Below, in pieces: positions 1 to 8,254 of a DNA stretch of 64,000 nt. The translations under genes were made by a program, and so were the position numbers. Position 1 is the stretch's first letter; each line of letters opens with the position of its first letter. Source of the stretch: an uncultured Alloprevotella sp. (GTDB taxonomy: Bacteria > Bacteroidota > Bacteroidia > Bacteroidales > Bacteroidaceae); NCBI GenBank assembly GCA_944322325.1, contig CALUOQ010000001.1:310001-374000 (forward strand), read 5' to 3'. The notes under the pieces were generated by a model. The model was given only the letters and a program-made list of their open reading frames with translations. It made no database searches and was not told where the DNA came from.

Positions 1-2
1 AC

Positions 3-164
3 CGCGACAAGGAGGCCCTCGAGGTCAACCGTCAGTTCGTCCGCGAGAACGGAAAGGAAACGTTGGCGCAGGTATTCACCGACGTGCGCTATACGCGGCG
101 TGACAACGAGGCGCTGAGCGCCGGCCTGCTCGACGTACTTCGCCGCCAAGGCTTCCTCGACTGA
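3..164 (+). CDS. C-terminal fragment of an unidentified protein
   Basis: The window opens inside a gene. Frame 3 is open from the first base to a TGA at 162-164 and gives the last 53 residues, ending in LLDVLRRQGFLD. The piece is charged and probably helical. GC-rich third positions match the neighbours, so it is probably a real coding end. I do not recognise the family. A strong hairpin begins 33 bases after the stop, which fits the end of a transcription unit. Confidence 0.6.
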   Translation, partial: RDKEALEVNRQFVRENGKETLAQVFTDVRYTRRDNEALSAGLLDVLRRQGFLD

Positions 165-197
165 GGGCCGGACTGACGCGCCGGAGATTCCCTCCAC

Positions 198-240
198 AGT
201 AGCGGCCGTTTCACCCATAAAGGATGAAACGGCCGCTACT
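198..240. terminator. Strong bidirectional hairpin terminator
   Basis: A 16-bp inverted repeat, AGTAGCGGCCGTTTCA and its complement, surrounds a short loop and is followed by AT-rich DNA. It sits between the end of the plus-strand fragment at 164 and the minus-strand tRNA pair ending at 382, so it can serve both converging units. Confidence 0.7.
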
Positions 241-242
241 GC

Positions 243-259
243 TATATTATATAATGTGT
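243..259 (-). other. AT-rich ACACATTA motif, copy 1
   Basis: On the minus strand this reads ACACATTATATAATATA. It is one of eight related copies in the window (see findings). This copy is not next to a start codon; it lies between the terminator and the tRNA-Glu 3' end. Confidence 0.5.
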
Positions 260-381
260 CCGCATCTGCCATCCCCCTGGCAGTCGGAAAACGTCTTACC
301 GCCACCCTATGACCGCGCCGCCCTACCCGATGGATACTAAAAAAGGCTGTCCGGCATACTTACGTACGCCGGACAGCTTCG

Positions 382-453
382 TAGCGCCTACGGGAATCGA
401 ACCCGTATACCATGCGTGAGAGGCATGTATCCTAACCATTAGATGAAAGCGCC
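382..453 (-). tRNA. tRNA-Glu (CTC)
   Basis: The minus strand folds as a tRNA. The acceptor GGCGCTT pairs with AGGCGCT (with G-U pairs at 1-72 and 6-67). The anticodon stem CATGC/GCATG holds the loop CTCTCAC with anticodon CTC, and the T-arm is ACGGG-TTCGATT-CCCGT. The discriminator base is A and CCA is not encoded. It lies 5 bases downstream of tRNA-Ser and probably shares its transcript. Confidence 0.93.
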
Positions 454-458
454 GTTCG

Positions 459-545
459 CGGAAGCTAGGAGATTCGAACTCCTGGTACGGTAACCCGTAC
501 GGCAGTTTAGCAAACTGCTGGTTTAAGCCACTCACCCAAACTTCC
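459..545 (-). tRNA. tRNA-Ser (GCT)
   Basis: The minus strand gives a class II tRNA with a long variable arm. The acceptor is GGAAGTT/AGCTTCC, the anticodon stem-loop GCAGT-TTGCTAA-ACTGC has anticodon GCT, and the T-arm is AGGAG-TTCGAAT-CTCCT. CCA is not encoded. It is the first gene after the promoter at 572-602. Confidence 0.93.
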
Positions 546-571
546 ATCCGCATTCTCTCTTAAACGCGGTG

Positions 572-602
572 CAAAGGTACGCAATCTTTTTGAACTGCCA
601 AA
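572..602 (-). promoter_or_regulatory. Bacteroidetes promoter for the tRNA pair
   Basis: The minus strand carries TTTG (599-602), a 19-base spacer and TACCTTTG (572-579). This matches the Bacteroides -33/-7 consensus exactly and lies 26 bases upstream of tRNA-Ser. Confidence 0.8.
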
Positions 603-677
603 CATTTTGAAGAGAAATTGCGATAAGAATCCGTTTTTTCCCGCTTTTTTCTCTTCGCGCCCCTTTGCGCGGGCGCG

Positions 678-2183
678 TTACAGCTTCACTTTCTCCTTGG
701 CGGGCTTCGACTCGTTCTGTAGGCGGTCGAGGGCCGTGACCACGTAGGTATACTTCGTTCGGCCGTCGTTGTAGGGCAGTTTATAGTAAGTATGCCGCGT
801 CACGGCGACAATGTGCGACGGGTCGGACGTATCGATCTTTTCGCCCGGGGCAAAGCGATAGACGACATACTGCTGCGCCACGTCCATGTAGTGCTTGGCC
901 TTGGGCGCGGTCCAGAAGAGCATGAGTCCGTCGGACGTCCATACGTCCTTCAGTCGCCGCACTTTCTTGGGGGCCTCGTCGTCGATGAAAGGCATAAGGG
1001 GCTGCAAGGCGGGATAGCGGTGGTACACCTTGCTCAGGGCGGTGGCATAGTTGCCCGGATTGTCGACCAGCGAAGCCGCATACCACTGACAGCTGCCATT
1101 GACAGCCGGGAGCGAGCGTTGCAGCTGCATTTTGCGCGGCAGCTGGTGGCTGGCCGGATTGGCCGGGTCGGCGGCCTTGGCGGTGCGCAGCACGTCCTGA
1201 CCGATGATGAGGGGCCGCCCGCCGGCGTAGCGCGCCCACCATTTGACGAGGGTCTCATAGTCGGCCGCCTTGTGCCCTATCTCCCAATACACCTGCGGCA
1301 TCACGTAGTCCACCCATCCCTTGTCGACCCAATAGAGGACGTCGGCGTAGAGGTCGTCGTAGTTCTGCAAACCGCGCGTGTCGCTGCCGGGAATGTTGGA
1401 ACCGGGTTTCGCGTTATGGTAGATGCCGAAGGGCGAAATACCGAACTTCACCCACGGCTTGACGGTGTGCACCGTGTCGTAGAGTGCCTGCACGAGCAGG
1501 TTGACGTTGTACCTGCGCCAATTGGCCCGGCTGGCAATGCCGTTGGGGTGCGTCCGGTACGTGGCGTCGTCGGGGATGGCTTGCCCCGCGGCGGGATAGG
1601 GATAGAAATAGTCGTCCATGTGCAGCCCGTCGATGTCGTAGCGACGCACAATGTCGGCCGCAATCTGACAGATGTAGCGCCGGTTCTCCTCAAGACCGGG
1701 GTCGAAGTACAGCTGGTTGTCGTAGGCAAAAAAGCGTTCGGGATGCTGCACGTAGGGGTGGTTCGAAGCCAGCTGGGTGGTTCCTTTGGTCTTCGCACGG
1801 TAAGGGTTTATCCACGCGTGGAGCTCCATGCCGCGCGCGTGGCACTGCTCAATCATCCAGGCCAGGGGGTCCCAGTAAGGCTGGGGCGGCGTGCCTTGCC
1901 GGCCGGTGAGGAAGCGGCTCCAAGGCTCGTACGGGCTCTGATAAAGGGCGTCGCCCTCGGCACGGACCTGGAAGATGATGGCATTGATGCCGCAGGCCTT
2001 GAGCTGGTCGAGCTGACGCGACAGCGTAGCCTGCATACGGTCGCGGCCGAGGCCCTGAAACTGACCGTTGACGCACTGAATCCATGCGCCGCGAAACTCC
2101 CGCTTGGGCGCCGGTATGGTCTGCGATGTCATAGGCAGGGCGAGCAGGACGCCCAGAATAGTCAACAATTTTCTTATCGTCAT
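678..2183 (-). CDS. Secreted GHL10-type glycosyl hydrolase (family 10-like)
   Basis: 501 aa. The start is the ATG of MTIRKLLTILG, which begins a clear signal peptide (about residues 1-22); the reading frame stays open further upstream but runs over the promoter. The mature protein opens with REFRGAWI, the usual beginning of the GHL10 (DUF187) TIM barrel, and carries DGLHMDDYF near 185-193, which matches the acidic catalytic region of that family. About residues 415-500 look like a Fn3-type beta domain. In Bacteroidales these are exported hydrolases thought to act on glycans or peptidoglycan; the substrate is not known here. A TATCTTCG box lies at 2208-2215, just after the ndk terminator, so the gene seems to have its own promoter. 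Confidence 0.85.
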   Translation of the reverse strand: MTIRKLLTILGVLLALPMTSQTIPAPKREFRGAWIQCVNGQFQGLGRDRMQATLSRQLDQLKACGINAIIFQVRAEGDALYQSPYEPWSRFLTGRQGTPPQPYWDPLAWMIEQCHARGMELHAWINPYRAKTKGTTQLASNHPYVQHPERFFAYDNQLYFDPGLEENRRYICQIAADIVRRYDIDGLHMDDYFYPYPAAGQAIPDDATYRTHPNGIASRANWRRYNVNLLVQALYDTVHTVKPWVKFGISPFGIYHNAKPGSNIPGSDTRGLQNYDDLYADVLYWVDKGWVDYVMPQVYWEIGHKAADYETLVKWWARYAGGRPLIIGQDVLRTAKAADPANPASHQLPRKMQLQRSLPAVNGSCQWYAASLVDNPGNYATALSKVYHRYPALQPLMPFIDDEAPKKVRRLKDVWTSDGLMLFWTAPKAKHYMDVAQQYVVYRFAPGEKIDTSDPSHIVAVTRHTYYKLPYNDGRTKYTYVVTALDRLQNESKPAKEKVKL

Positions 2184-2207
2184 GATGGTGACCTTTAGGT
2201 TTGCCCG

Positions 2208-2215
2208 CGAAGATA
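2208..2215 (-). promoter_or_regulatory. Probable -7 box for the GHL10 hydrolase
   Basis: The minus strand reads TATCTTCG, one mismatch from TAnnTTTG, 24 bases before the chosen ATG and directly behind the ndk terminator hairpin. Confidence 0.45.
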
Positions 2216-2217
2216 CG

Positions 2218-2256
2218 AAAAAAAGCCTACGTCCACGCGGGGCGGCGTAGGCTTTT
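2218..2256 (-). terminator. Terminator of ndk
   Basis: An 11-bp inverted repeat, AAAAGCCTACG/CGTAGGCTTTT, overlaps the end of ndk by position. On the minus strand it is followed by seven T residues, a typical intrinsic terminator. Confidence 0.7.
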
Positions 2257-2259
2257 CGC

Positions 2260-2727
2260 TCAAAACTCATCGTTGGCGTAGAGGAAGTCGAAGGTAGACT
2301 GCCGGTAGTCGAAGATTTCCTCGGGGCGAAAGAAGCGGGCCAGCTCGACGGCGGCCGTCTCGGGCGAGTCGGAGGCGTGCACGATATTCTCCTGGAAACT
2401 CATGCTGTAGTCGCCGCGGATGGTGCCAGGCGCAGCGTTACGGCCATTGGTGGGGCCGGCCAGCGCGCGTACCACGGCGATAGCGTCGACGCCCTCAAAG
2501 CAGCAGGCCACCACCGGGGCGGCCATCATGGAGTCCTTCACCCGCTGGAAAAAGGGCTTCGCCGACAGGTGGGCGTAGTGCTCGCTCAGCAGTTCGTCCG
2601 TCAGCCACATCATCTTCAGACCCGCCAGCCGCAGGCCCTTGCGCTCAAACCGGTGCAAAATCTCGCCTGCCAGCCCGCGCTGCAGCGTACAGGGTTTCAG
2701 CAGGACCAGTGTCTTTTCTAAGCTCAT
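2260..2727 (-). CDS. ndk: Nucleoside diphosphate kinase
   Basis: 155 aa, cytoplasmic. It transfers the gamma phosphate of ATP to NDPs through a phosphohistidine. The N-terminal KTLVLLKP strand, the SMMAAPVVACCFEG stretch, the RALAGPTNG motif and the active-site NIVHASDS (His117) are all present. The C-terminus has a short extension ending in FLYANDEF, common in Bacteroidetes copies. It sits 36 bases downstream of the FAD dehydrogenase in the same direction and ends in its own terminator. No clear -7 box is visible in that gap, so it may be the last gene of that transcript. Confidence 0.96.
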   Translation of the reverse strand: MSLEKTLVLLKPCTLQRGLAGEILHRFERKGLRLAGLKMMWLTDELLSEHYAHLSAKPFFQRVKDSMMAAPVVACCFEGVDAIAVVRALAGPTNGRNAAPGTIRGDYSMSFQENIVHASDSPETAAVELARFFRPEEIFDYRQSTFDFLYANDEF

Positions 2728-2763
2728 GGGATATGAATTAAAAGGTGAGTAAATAAGTGATTC

Positions 2764-4413
2764 CTATCGCTCCGCCGGCGCCAGGCTTTCCAGCCATCGG
2801 GCGGCCGCCTCGGCACAACGCTCGCCGTCGACGGCGGCCGAGACGATGCCGCCGGCGTAGCCAGCACCTTCGCCGCAAGGGAAGAGTCCCCCGACCGCCG
2901 GGTGGGCCAGCGTTTCGGCGTCGCGCACGATGCGTACGGGCGACGACGTGCGCGTCTCGGCGGCGATGACCGTGGCCTCGCCGCTCAGGAAACCGCGGCT
3001 CCGCTGCCCGAAGAGTTTGAAACCGGCCCGCAAGCGCGTCGCCACAAACTGTGGCATCCAGAAGTGGAGCGGCGAGGATACCAAACCCGGCGAATAGCTC
3101 GACCGGGGCAAGTCGTAGCTCAACCGGCCGTTAACGAAGTCGGTCATGCGCTGCGCCGGAGCGCTTTGGCGGCGCTGCCCCTGTATCCACGTCTGGCGCT
3201 CCAGAGCTTCCTGGAAGTACATGAGGCGCAGCGGGTTGGTGCGGTCGGCATAGTCGGCGTGCGCGTCCGCGAACTCGGGGTCGGCGAAGGCCTCCTTCAT
3301 GAACGGCGCCAGCTCCGCGTCGAGGTCCTCGGGGTGCGTCTCGACGACCATGCCGGCATTGCTCCAAGCCGACCCACGGTTGCTGGGGCTCATGCCGTTC
3401 ACGACGAGCTGCTGAGGCCCGCTCGCGGCGGGGACCACGAAACCGCCGGGACACATGCAGAAACTGTAGACGCCGCGCCCGTCGATCTGGGCCGTATAGC
3501 TGTATTCAGCCGCGGGCAGGTACTTGCCCCGCCCCGTGCGGCTGTGGTATTGGATGCAGTCGATGACGTTCGAAGGGTGCTCCAGGCGCACACCGACGGC
3601 GATGCCTTTCTGCTCGAGGGGGATACCCTCGGCGTGCAGGTAGCGGTAGACGTCGCGGGCGGAGTGGCCCGTGGCCAGGATGACCGGGCCGCGGAAAGTC
3701 TGCCCCGCGGCCGTCACGACGCCGACCGCGCGACTGCCGTCGGCCGTGCGTAGCAGGGCGTCGACGCGCGTCGAGAAGTGCACCTCGCCGCCGGCCTCGA
3801 CAATCGTCCGGCGCATGGCCTCGATGATGCGGGGCAGGCGGTCGGTCCCGATGTGCGGATGGGCGTCGACAAGGATGTCCGGGCTGGCCCCGTGGCGGCA
3901 GAACACGCGCAGCACGCGCTCCACGTTGCCGCGCTTCTTGCTCCGCGTGTAGAGCTTGCCGTCCGAGAAAGCGCCCGCACCGCCCTCGCCGAAGGAGTAG
4001 TTGCTCTCGGGGTCGACGCGGTGCTCGCGCGAGATGCGGGCGATGTCCTTGCGCCGCTCGTGGACGTCCTTGCCGCGCTCGAGCACGACGGGGCGCAAGC
4101 CCAGCTCAATGAGGCGCAACGCGGCGAAAAGCCCGCCGGGTCCCGCCCCGACGACCACGACGCGCGGCCGGCTGCTGACGTCGCCGTAGCGCAGGTCCGA
4201 GAAGTCGGGCTGCGGCGGTGCTTCGTTCACATAGAGGTCCAGGCCGAGGTTGACGTAGACCGTGCGCTGGCGGGCGTCGACACTGCGGCGACGCACGACG
4301 AGGGCCGTGATGGTGCGGGCGTCGATGGCCTCCTCGCGGGCTACGTGGAGACGCAGCCGCGCCGGATCGGCGGCGAGGTCGGGCGTGACGCGGAGTTGTA
4401 TCGTTTTGTGCAT
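2764..4413 (-). CDS. FAD-dependent dehydrogenase (COG2509 type)
   Basis: 549 aa. The start is the ATG of MHKTIQLRVTPDL; the open frame continues upstream into radA but this is the first sensible Met. Residues 1-75 form the N-terminal cap seen in COG2509 proteins. VVVVGAGPGG (about 85-94) is a dinucleotide-binding Rossmann loop, followed by VVLERG binding the ribose. SNYSFGEGGAGAFSDGKLY and the C-terminal GLFPCGEGAGYAGG match the FAD-contacting segments. The in vivo substrate of this family is not established. It follows radA with a 16-base gap, so the two are probably co-transcribed. Confidence 0.85.
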   Translation of the reverse strand: MHKTIQLRVTPDLAADPARLRLHVAREEAIDARTITALVVRRRSVDARQRTVYVNLGLDLYVNEAPPQPDFSDLRYGDVSSRPRVVVVGAGPGGLFAALRLIELGLRPVVLERGKDVHERRKDIARISREHRVDPESNYSFGEGGAGAFSDGKLYTRSKKRGNVERVLRVFCRHGASPDILVDAHPHIGTDRLPRIIEAMRRTIVEAGGEVHFSTRVDALLRTADGSRAVGVVTAAGQTFRGPVILATGHSARDVYRYLHAEGIPLEQKGIAVGVRLEHPSNVIDCIQYHSRTGRGKYLPAAEYSYTAQIDGRGVYSFCMCPGGFVVPAASGPQQLVVNGMSPSNRGSAWSNAGMVVETHPEDLDAELAPFMKEAFADPEFADAHADYADRTNPLRLMYFQEALERQTWIQGQRRQSAPAQRMTDFVNGRLSYDLPRSSYSPGLVSSPLHFWMPQFVATRLRAGFKLFGQRSRGFLSGEATVIAAETRTSSPVRIVRDAETLAHPAVGGLFPCGEGAGYAGGIVSAAVDGERCAEAAARWLESLAPAER

Positions 4414-4429
4414 ACTGGCTATCGTTATT

Positions 4430-5803
4430 TCAGCCGAACAGGACGCGGAGGGCATCCTCCACCTTGTCGGCCGGGATAATTTCAAGGCTGTGCCGGGCCG
4501 GGGCGCCCAGGCTCTTCAGGTTATGGCGGGGCACGACGATGCGCCGGAAACCGAGCTTGTCGGCCTCGGCGACGCGCTGGGCGATGCGCGTGACGGGGCG
4601 GATTTCGCCGCTCAGCCCCACCTCGCCGGCCAGCGCCGTGCGGCGGTCGACGGGCACGTCGAAATTGCTCGACAGTACGGCGGCGATGACGGACAGGTCG
4701 ATGGCCGGGTCGGTCACGCGCAGTCCGCCGGCGATGTTGAGGAACACGTCTTTCTGCGCGAGCTTGAATCCGGCGCGCTTCTCCAGCACGGCGAGCAACA
4801 TGTTCAGCCGCCGCAGGTCGAAACCCGTCGCCGAACGTTGCGGCGTGCCGTAGGCGGCCGTGCTGACCAGCGCCTGCGTCTCGATGAGCAGGGGACGCAC
4901 GCCCTCGATGGCGGCCGCGACGGCCACACCGCTCAGGCTCTCGTCGCTGTCGGTGAGCAACAGTTCCGAGGGGTTGACCACGGGGCGCAGCCCGCCGGGC
5001 TCCATCTCGTAGATGCCCAGCTCGTCGGTCGAGCCGAAGCGGTTCTTGACCCCACGCAGGATGCGGTAGAGATAATGGCGGTCGCCCTCGAACTGAAGGA
5101 CGGCATCGACGATGTGTTCCAGCACCTTGGGCCCAGCCAGGGTGCCCTCCTTCGTGATGTGGCCGACGAGCACGACGGGCACGTCGGCGCTCTTGGCGTA
5201 GTGGAGCAGCGCCGTGGCGCACTCGCGCACCTGCACGAGCGAGCCGGGCCCCGACTCGACGGCCTCGCTGGCCAGCGTCTGCACCGAGTCGACGACCAGC
5301 AGGTCGGGGCGCACCTCGCGGGCATGCCGAAGGATAGCCTCGAGCGACGTCTCGCAGAGTAGCAGGCAGTCGCCGCCGTCGCGGCCCAGCCGGTCGGCGC
5401 GCAGCTTGATTTGCCGCTCGCTCTCCTCGCCGCTGACGTAGAGCACGCGCCGGCCGCGCAGGGCGAGCACGGTTTGCAGGAGCAGGGTCGACTTGCCGAT
5501 GCCCGGCTCGCCGCCCAGCAGCACGACCTCGCCCGCCACGAGTCCGCCGCCCAGCACGCGGTTCAGCTCGGCGTCGCCCGTGTCGAGCCGCGGTTCGGCC
5601 TCGCTGCGCACCTCCGAGAGGGCCACGGGCCGCGCTTCGGACGGGCGGGCCAGCGCGGGATGCGACGGGGCCGCCGGTTTCGCAGCCGCCACGCGCAGCT
5701 CCTTGAACGTGTTCCAGGCGCCGCACGCCGGACAGCGGCCCAGCCACTTCGGGGAGTCGGCACCGCATTCGCTACATACGTAAACGGTTTTTTCTTTCGC
5801 CAT
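4430..5803 (-). CDS. radA: DNA repair protein RadA
   Basis: 457 aa, normal length. RadA is a RecA-like ATPase that helps branch migration in recombinational repair. Zinc-finger cysteines are C10, C13, C24 and C27. Walker A is GGEPGIGKST (about 97-106), the RadA signature KNRFG is at 253-257, and the C-terminal third is the Lon-like domain. The frame extends upstream but the ATG at 5803 gives the canonical MAKEKTVYVC start. The start codon directly abuts the AT-rich motif at 5802-5817, with no Shine-Dalgarno sequence. Confidence 0.97.
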   Translation of the reverse strand: MAKEKTVYVCSECGADSPKWLGRCPACGAWNTFKELRVAAAKPAAPSHPALARPSEARPVALSEVRSEAEPRLDTGDAELNRVLGGGLVAGEVVLLGGEPGIGKSTLLLQTVLALRGRRVLYVSGEESERQIKLRADRLGRDGGDCLLLCETSLEAILRHAREVRPDLLVVDSVQTLASEAVESGPGSLVQVRECATALLHYAKSADVPVVLVGHITKEGTLAGPKVLEHIVDAVLQFEGDRHYLYRILRGVKNRFGSTDELGIYEMEPGGLRPVVNPSELLLTDSDESLSGVAVAAAIEGVRPLLIETQALVSTAAYGTPQRSATGFDLRRLNMLLAVLEKRAGFKLAQKDVFLNIAGGLRVTDPAIDLSVIAAVLSSNFDVPVDRRTALAGEVGLSGEIRPVTRIAQRVAEADKLGFRRIVVPRHNLKSLGAPARHSLEIIPADKVEDALRVLFG

Positions 5804-5817
5804 ATTATATAAGGTGT
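5802..5817 (-). other. AT-rich ACACATTA-like motif, copy 2 (radA start)
   Basis: The minus strand reads ACACCTTATATAATAT running straight into the radA ATG. It is one of five copies that abut a start codon in sense orientation and may act in translation initiation. Confidence 0.5.
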
Positions 5818-6046
5818 ACGGGGGCGATGGTCGTTCGCCGGTCGCCGGAAGAAAAGCAACCTCAGGCGACCACGCAGACGCCCGGCTGACAAATATACGC
5901 AAACCCGCCCACATACGCGCCGACCTCGGGGAAATAATTCGCCCCCGCGCCGCGGGGACCGTTTCCCTCAGCGGTACGGCACAGGGGTGCTGTCCCACTC
6001 GCAGTTGTCGCGCGGGCGTCCCTCTTCGGTGGCTACGCCCGTTTTC

Positions 6047-6151
6047 CGAAGTGTAGTCCCGGGAAAAACAAGTACTACGATAGAAATTTCTGTCGTAGTA
6101 CTTGTAAAAACTATCGTAGTACTTGTTTTCGGCGGTCGCAGCACTTGTTTT
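6047..6151. repeat. 21/22-bp modular array E1
   Basis: Modules start at 6047 (degenerate, AAGTGTAGTCCC), 6068 (ACAAGTACTACGATAG), 6090 and 6111 (both CTRTCGTAGTACTTGT) and 6133 (degenerate). Steps are 21, 22, 21 and 22 bp, with A/T-rich linkers. It lies between divergent radA and tRNA-Cys, ending 44 bases before the tRNA-Cys -33 box. The rest of the 5804-6240 gap shows no gene. Confidence 0.85.
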
Positions 6152-6194
6152 TACGGCTCGCGCGACGGGACAGGCAAAAAAAGCGGGCCAAAAA

Positions 6195-6225
6195 TTTGCC
6201 ACTCCGAAAAATCCTGCTACCTTTG
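6195..6225 (+). promoter_or_regulatory. Promoter of tRNA-Cys
   Basis: TTTG (6195-6198), a 19-base spacer and TACCTTTG (6218-6225) exactly match the Bacteroides consensus, 16 bases before the tRNA. Confidence 0.8.
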
Positions 6226-6241
6226 CACCCGGATTTACCAA

Positions 6242-6315
6242 GGTGCCCTGACCGAGTGGCTAGGTAACGGTCTGCAAAACCGTCTACAGCAGTTCGAATC
6301 TGCTGGGCACCTCCA
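6242..6315 (+). tRNA. tRNA-Cys (GCA)
   Basis: The acceptor GGTGCCC pairs with GGGCACC. The anticodon stem-loop ACGGT-CTGCAAA-ACCGT gives anticodon GCA. The T-arm is CAGCA-GTTCGAATC-TGCTG. Unlike the Glu and Ser tRNAs in this window, CCA is encoded (6313-6315). Confidence 0.93.
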
Positions 6316-6318
6316 CCG

Positions 6319-6348
6319 AAAACGCAACCGCCCGCGCGGTTGCGTTTT
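6319..6348 (+). terminator. Terminator after tRNA-Cys
   Basis: An AAAACGCAACCG stem pairs with CGGTTGCGTTTT around a short loop just behind the tRNA, giving a U-containing 3' arm. It separates the tRNA from menB. Confidence 0.6.
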
Positions 6349-6396
6349 ACTTTATCACAACACCGTAACGAACACATCAAAAAACATCCCACAGCC

Positions 6397-7215
6397 ATGG
6401 AACGCATCTGGACACCCATCAAAACTTACGAGGAAATCCTCTTCGACTTCTGGGGCGGCATTGCCCGCATCACCATCAACCGCCCGCGCTACCGCAACGC
6501 CTTCACGCCGCTCACCGTCGCCGAGATGGGCGACGCCCTGCGCCTCTGCCGCGAGCACCAGGACATCTGCGTCGTCGTGCTGACGGGCGCAGGCGACAAG
6601 GCCTTCTGTTCGGGCGGCGACATGCACGTCAAGGGCCACGGCGGCTACGTCGGGAAGGACGGCGTGCCCCGCCTCAACGTGCTCGACGTGCAGAAGCAAA
6701 TCCGCTCGCTGCCCAAGCCCGTCATCGCCATGGTCAACGGTTACGCCATCGGCGGGGGCCACGTGCTCCACCTGGTGTGCGACCTGACCATCGCTTCGGA
6801 AAACGCGCGCTTCGGCCAGACGGGGCCGCGCGTGGGCTCGTTCGACGCCGGATTCGGCGCCTCGTACCTGGCCCGCATCGTCGGTCAGAAAAAGGCGCGC
6901 GAGATTTGGTTCCTCTGCCGGCAGTACTCGGCGGCCGAGGCGGAACGCATGGGCATGGTAAACAAGGTCGTGCCCTTCGACCGACTGGAGGACGAGACCG
7001 TGGCGTGGGCCGAGGAAATGATGGAGCTGTCGCCGCTGGCCCTGCGTATGATTAAAGCCGGACTGAACGCCGAGCTCGACGGGCAGAGCGGCATCCAGGA
7101 ACTCGCCGGCGACGCCACCATGCTCTACTACATGCTCGACGAGGCTCAGGAGGGCGGCCGCGCCTTCCTCGAGAAGCGCAAGCCCGACTTCAAGAAGTAC
7201 CCCAAACTCCCCTGA
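6397..7215 (+). CDS. menB: 1,4-dihydroxy-2-naphthoyl-CoA synthase
   Basis: 272 aa crotonase-fold enzyme that closes the ring of o-succinylbenzoyl-CoA in menaquinone synthesis. The start is the ATG of [13 protein letters not shown]; the frame runs on upstream through the tRNA terminator. Visible signatures are [13 protein letters not shown], the oxyanion-hole [26 protein letters not shown] and [14 protein letters not shown]. Four bases separate it from menC, and menC overlaps menE, so menBCE is one operon. In many Bacteroidales menF and menD come first; here tRNA-Cys stands in that place, so menF/menD must be elsewhere. Confidence 0.95.
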   Translation: MERIWTPIKTYEEILFDFWGGIARITINRPRYRNAFTPLTVAEMGDALRLCREHQDICVVVLTGAGDKAFCSGGDMHVKGHGGYVGKDGVPRLNVLDVQKQIRSLPKPVIAMVNGYAIGGGHVLHLVCDLTIASENARFGQTGPRVGSFDAGFGASYLARIVGQKKAREIWFLCRQYSAAEAERMGMVNKVVPFDRLEDETVAWAEEMMELSPLALRMIKAGLNAELDGQSGIQELAGDATMLYYMLDEAQEGGRAFLEKRKPDFKKYPKLP

Positions 7216-7219
7216 CACC

Positions 7220-8254
7220 ATGTCCCTCCGCGCCACCCTTACCTCGCGCACGCTCCACTTTAAGGAGCCGGCCCGCACCTCGCGCGGCTGCTACACGACG
7301 CACCCCGTCTGGTACGTCCACCTCAGCGACACGGAGCGTCCCGGCCTCGTCGGCATCGGCGAGTGCGCCCCCCTGCCCGACCTGAGCCCCGACGCCCTGC
7401 CCGGCCGCTACGAACAGGTGCTCCGCGCGGAGTGCCGCCACGTCGAGGCGACGGGCCGCATCGACGCCGGGCGCTTGCGGGCCTACCCCTCGATGTGGTT
7501 CGGCCTCGAAACGGCCTGGCTACACCTGCGGGCCGGCTCGCCGCGCCTTTTCGACACGGCGTTCAGCCGCGGCGAAAGCGGTATCCCCATCAACGGCTTA
7601 GTCTGGATGGGCGACTTCACTACGATGATGCAGCGCCTCGAAGCCAAGCTCGACGCGGGGTTCCGCTGCGTCAAGCTCAAGATAGGCGCCATCGACTTCG
7701 ACAGCGAACTGACGCTCATCCGCCATATACGCCGCCGTTTCTCGGAAGCCGACGTCGAACTGCGCCTCGACGCCAACGGCGCCTTCCGCCCCGACGAGGC
7801 CCTGCACAGGCTCGACGCACTGGCACCCTACGGCATCCACAGCATCGAGCAGCCCGTCCGCGCCGGCCAACCCGACGCCATGGCCCGCATCTGCCGCCAG
7901 ACGCCCATCCCCGTCGCCCTCGACGAAGAGCTCATCGGCGTCCAGTCGCCCGAAGCCAAGCGCGCCTTGCTCGAAACCGTGCGCCCGCAATTCATCATCC
8001 TGAAGCCGACACTCCACGGCGCCCTGACCGGCGCGGCCGAGTGGTTGGCCGAAGCCGACCGCTTAGGCATCGGTTACTGGATGACCAGTGCGCTCGAAAG
8101 CAACGTAGGCCTGAACGCCATCGCCCAGTGGACTGCCCACCGCTTCGGCGACGACGTGCCGCGCCCGCAGGGACTGGGCACGGGCCAGCTATATATTAAT
8201 AATGTGTCGTCGCCGCTGTGCATCGTCGGCGACCAGCTCTGGTACCGCGAATGA
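7220..8254 (+). CDS. menC: o-Succinylbenzoate synthase
   Basis: 344 aa enolase-superfamily enzyme that dehydrates SHCHC to o-succinylbenzoate. Catalytic and metal residues are in place: K152-L-K154 (VKLKIG), D184 (RLDANG), E210 (SIEQPV), D235 (ALDEEL) and K262 (ILKPTL). The N-terminal capping domain covers about 1-115. The stop overlaps the menE start (ATGA). The codons for LYINN near the C-terminus are strikingly AT-rich for this gene and form an ACACATTA motif copy on the other strand (8190-8207). Confidence 0.93.
   Translation: MSLRATLTSRTLHFKEPARTSRGCYTTHPVWYVHLSDTERPGLVGIGECAPLPDLSPDALPGRYEQVLRAECRHVEATGRIDAGRLRAYPSMWFGLETAWLHLRAGSPRLFDTAFSRGESGIPINGLVWMGDFTTMMQRLEAKLDAGFRCVKLKIGAIDFDSELTLIRHIRRRFSEADVELRLDANGAFRPDEALHRLDALAPYGIHSIEQPVRAGQPDAMARICRQTPIPVALDEELIGVQSPEAKRALLETVRPQFIILKPTLHGALTGAAEWLAEADRLGIGYWMTSALESNVGLNAIAQWTAHRFGDDVPRPQGLGTGQLYINNVSSPLCIVGDQLWYRE
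8190..8207 (-). other. AT-rich ACACATTA motif, copy 3 (inside menC)
   Basis: The minus strand reads ACACATTATTAATATATA. It lies within menC codons for Y-I-N-N-V. TAT, ATT and AAT are used here, although the gene otherwise prefers TAC, ATC and AAC. Confidence 0.45.

Noticed and set aside
656..677. Hairpin CGCGCCC/GGGCGCG after the GHL10 stop as a terminator
   Set aside because: In the direction of transcription it is followed by A-rich, not U-rich, sequence.
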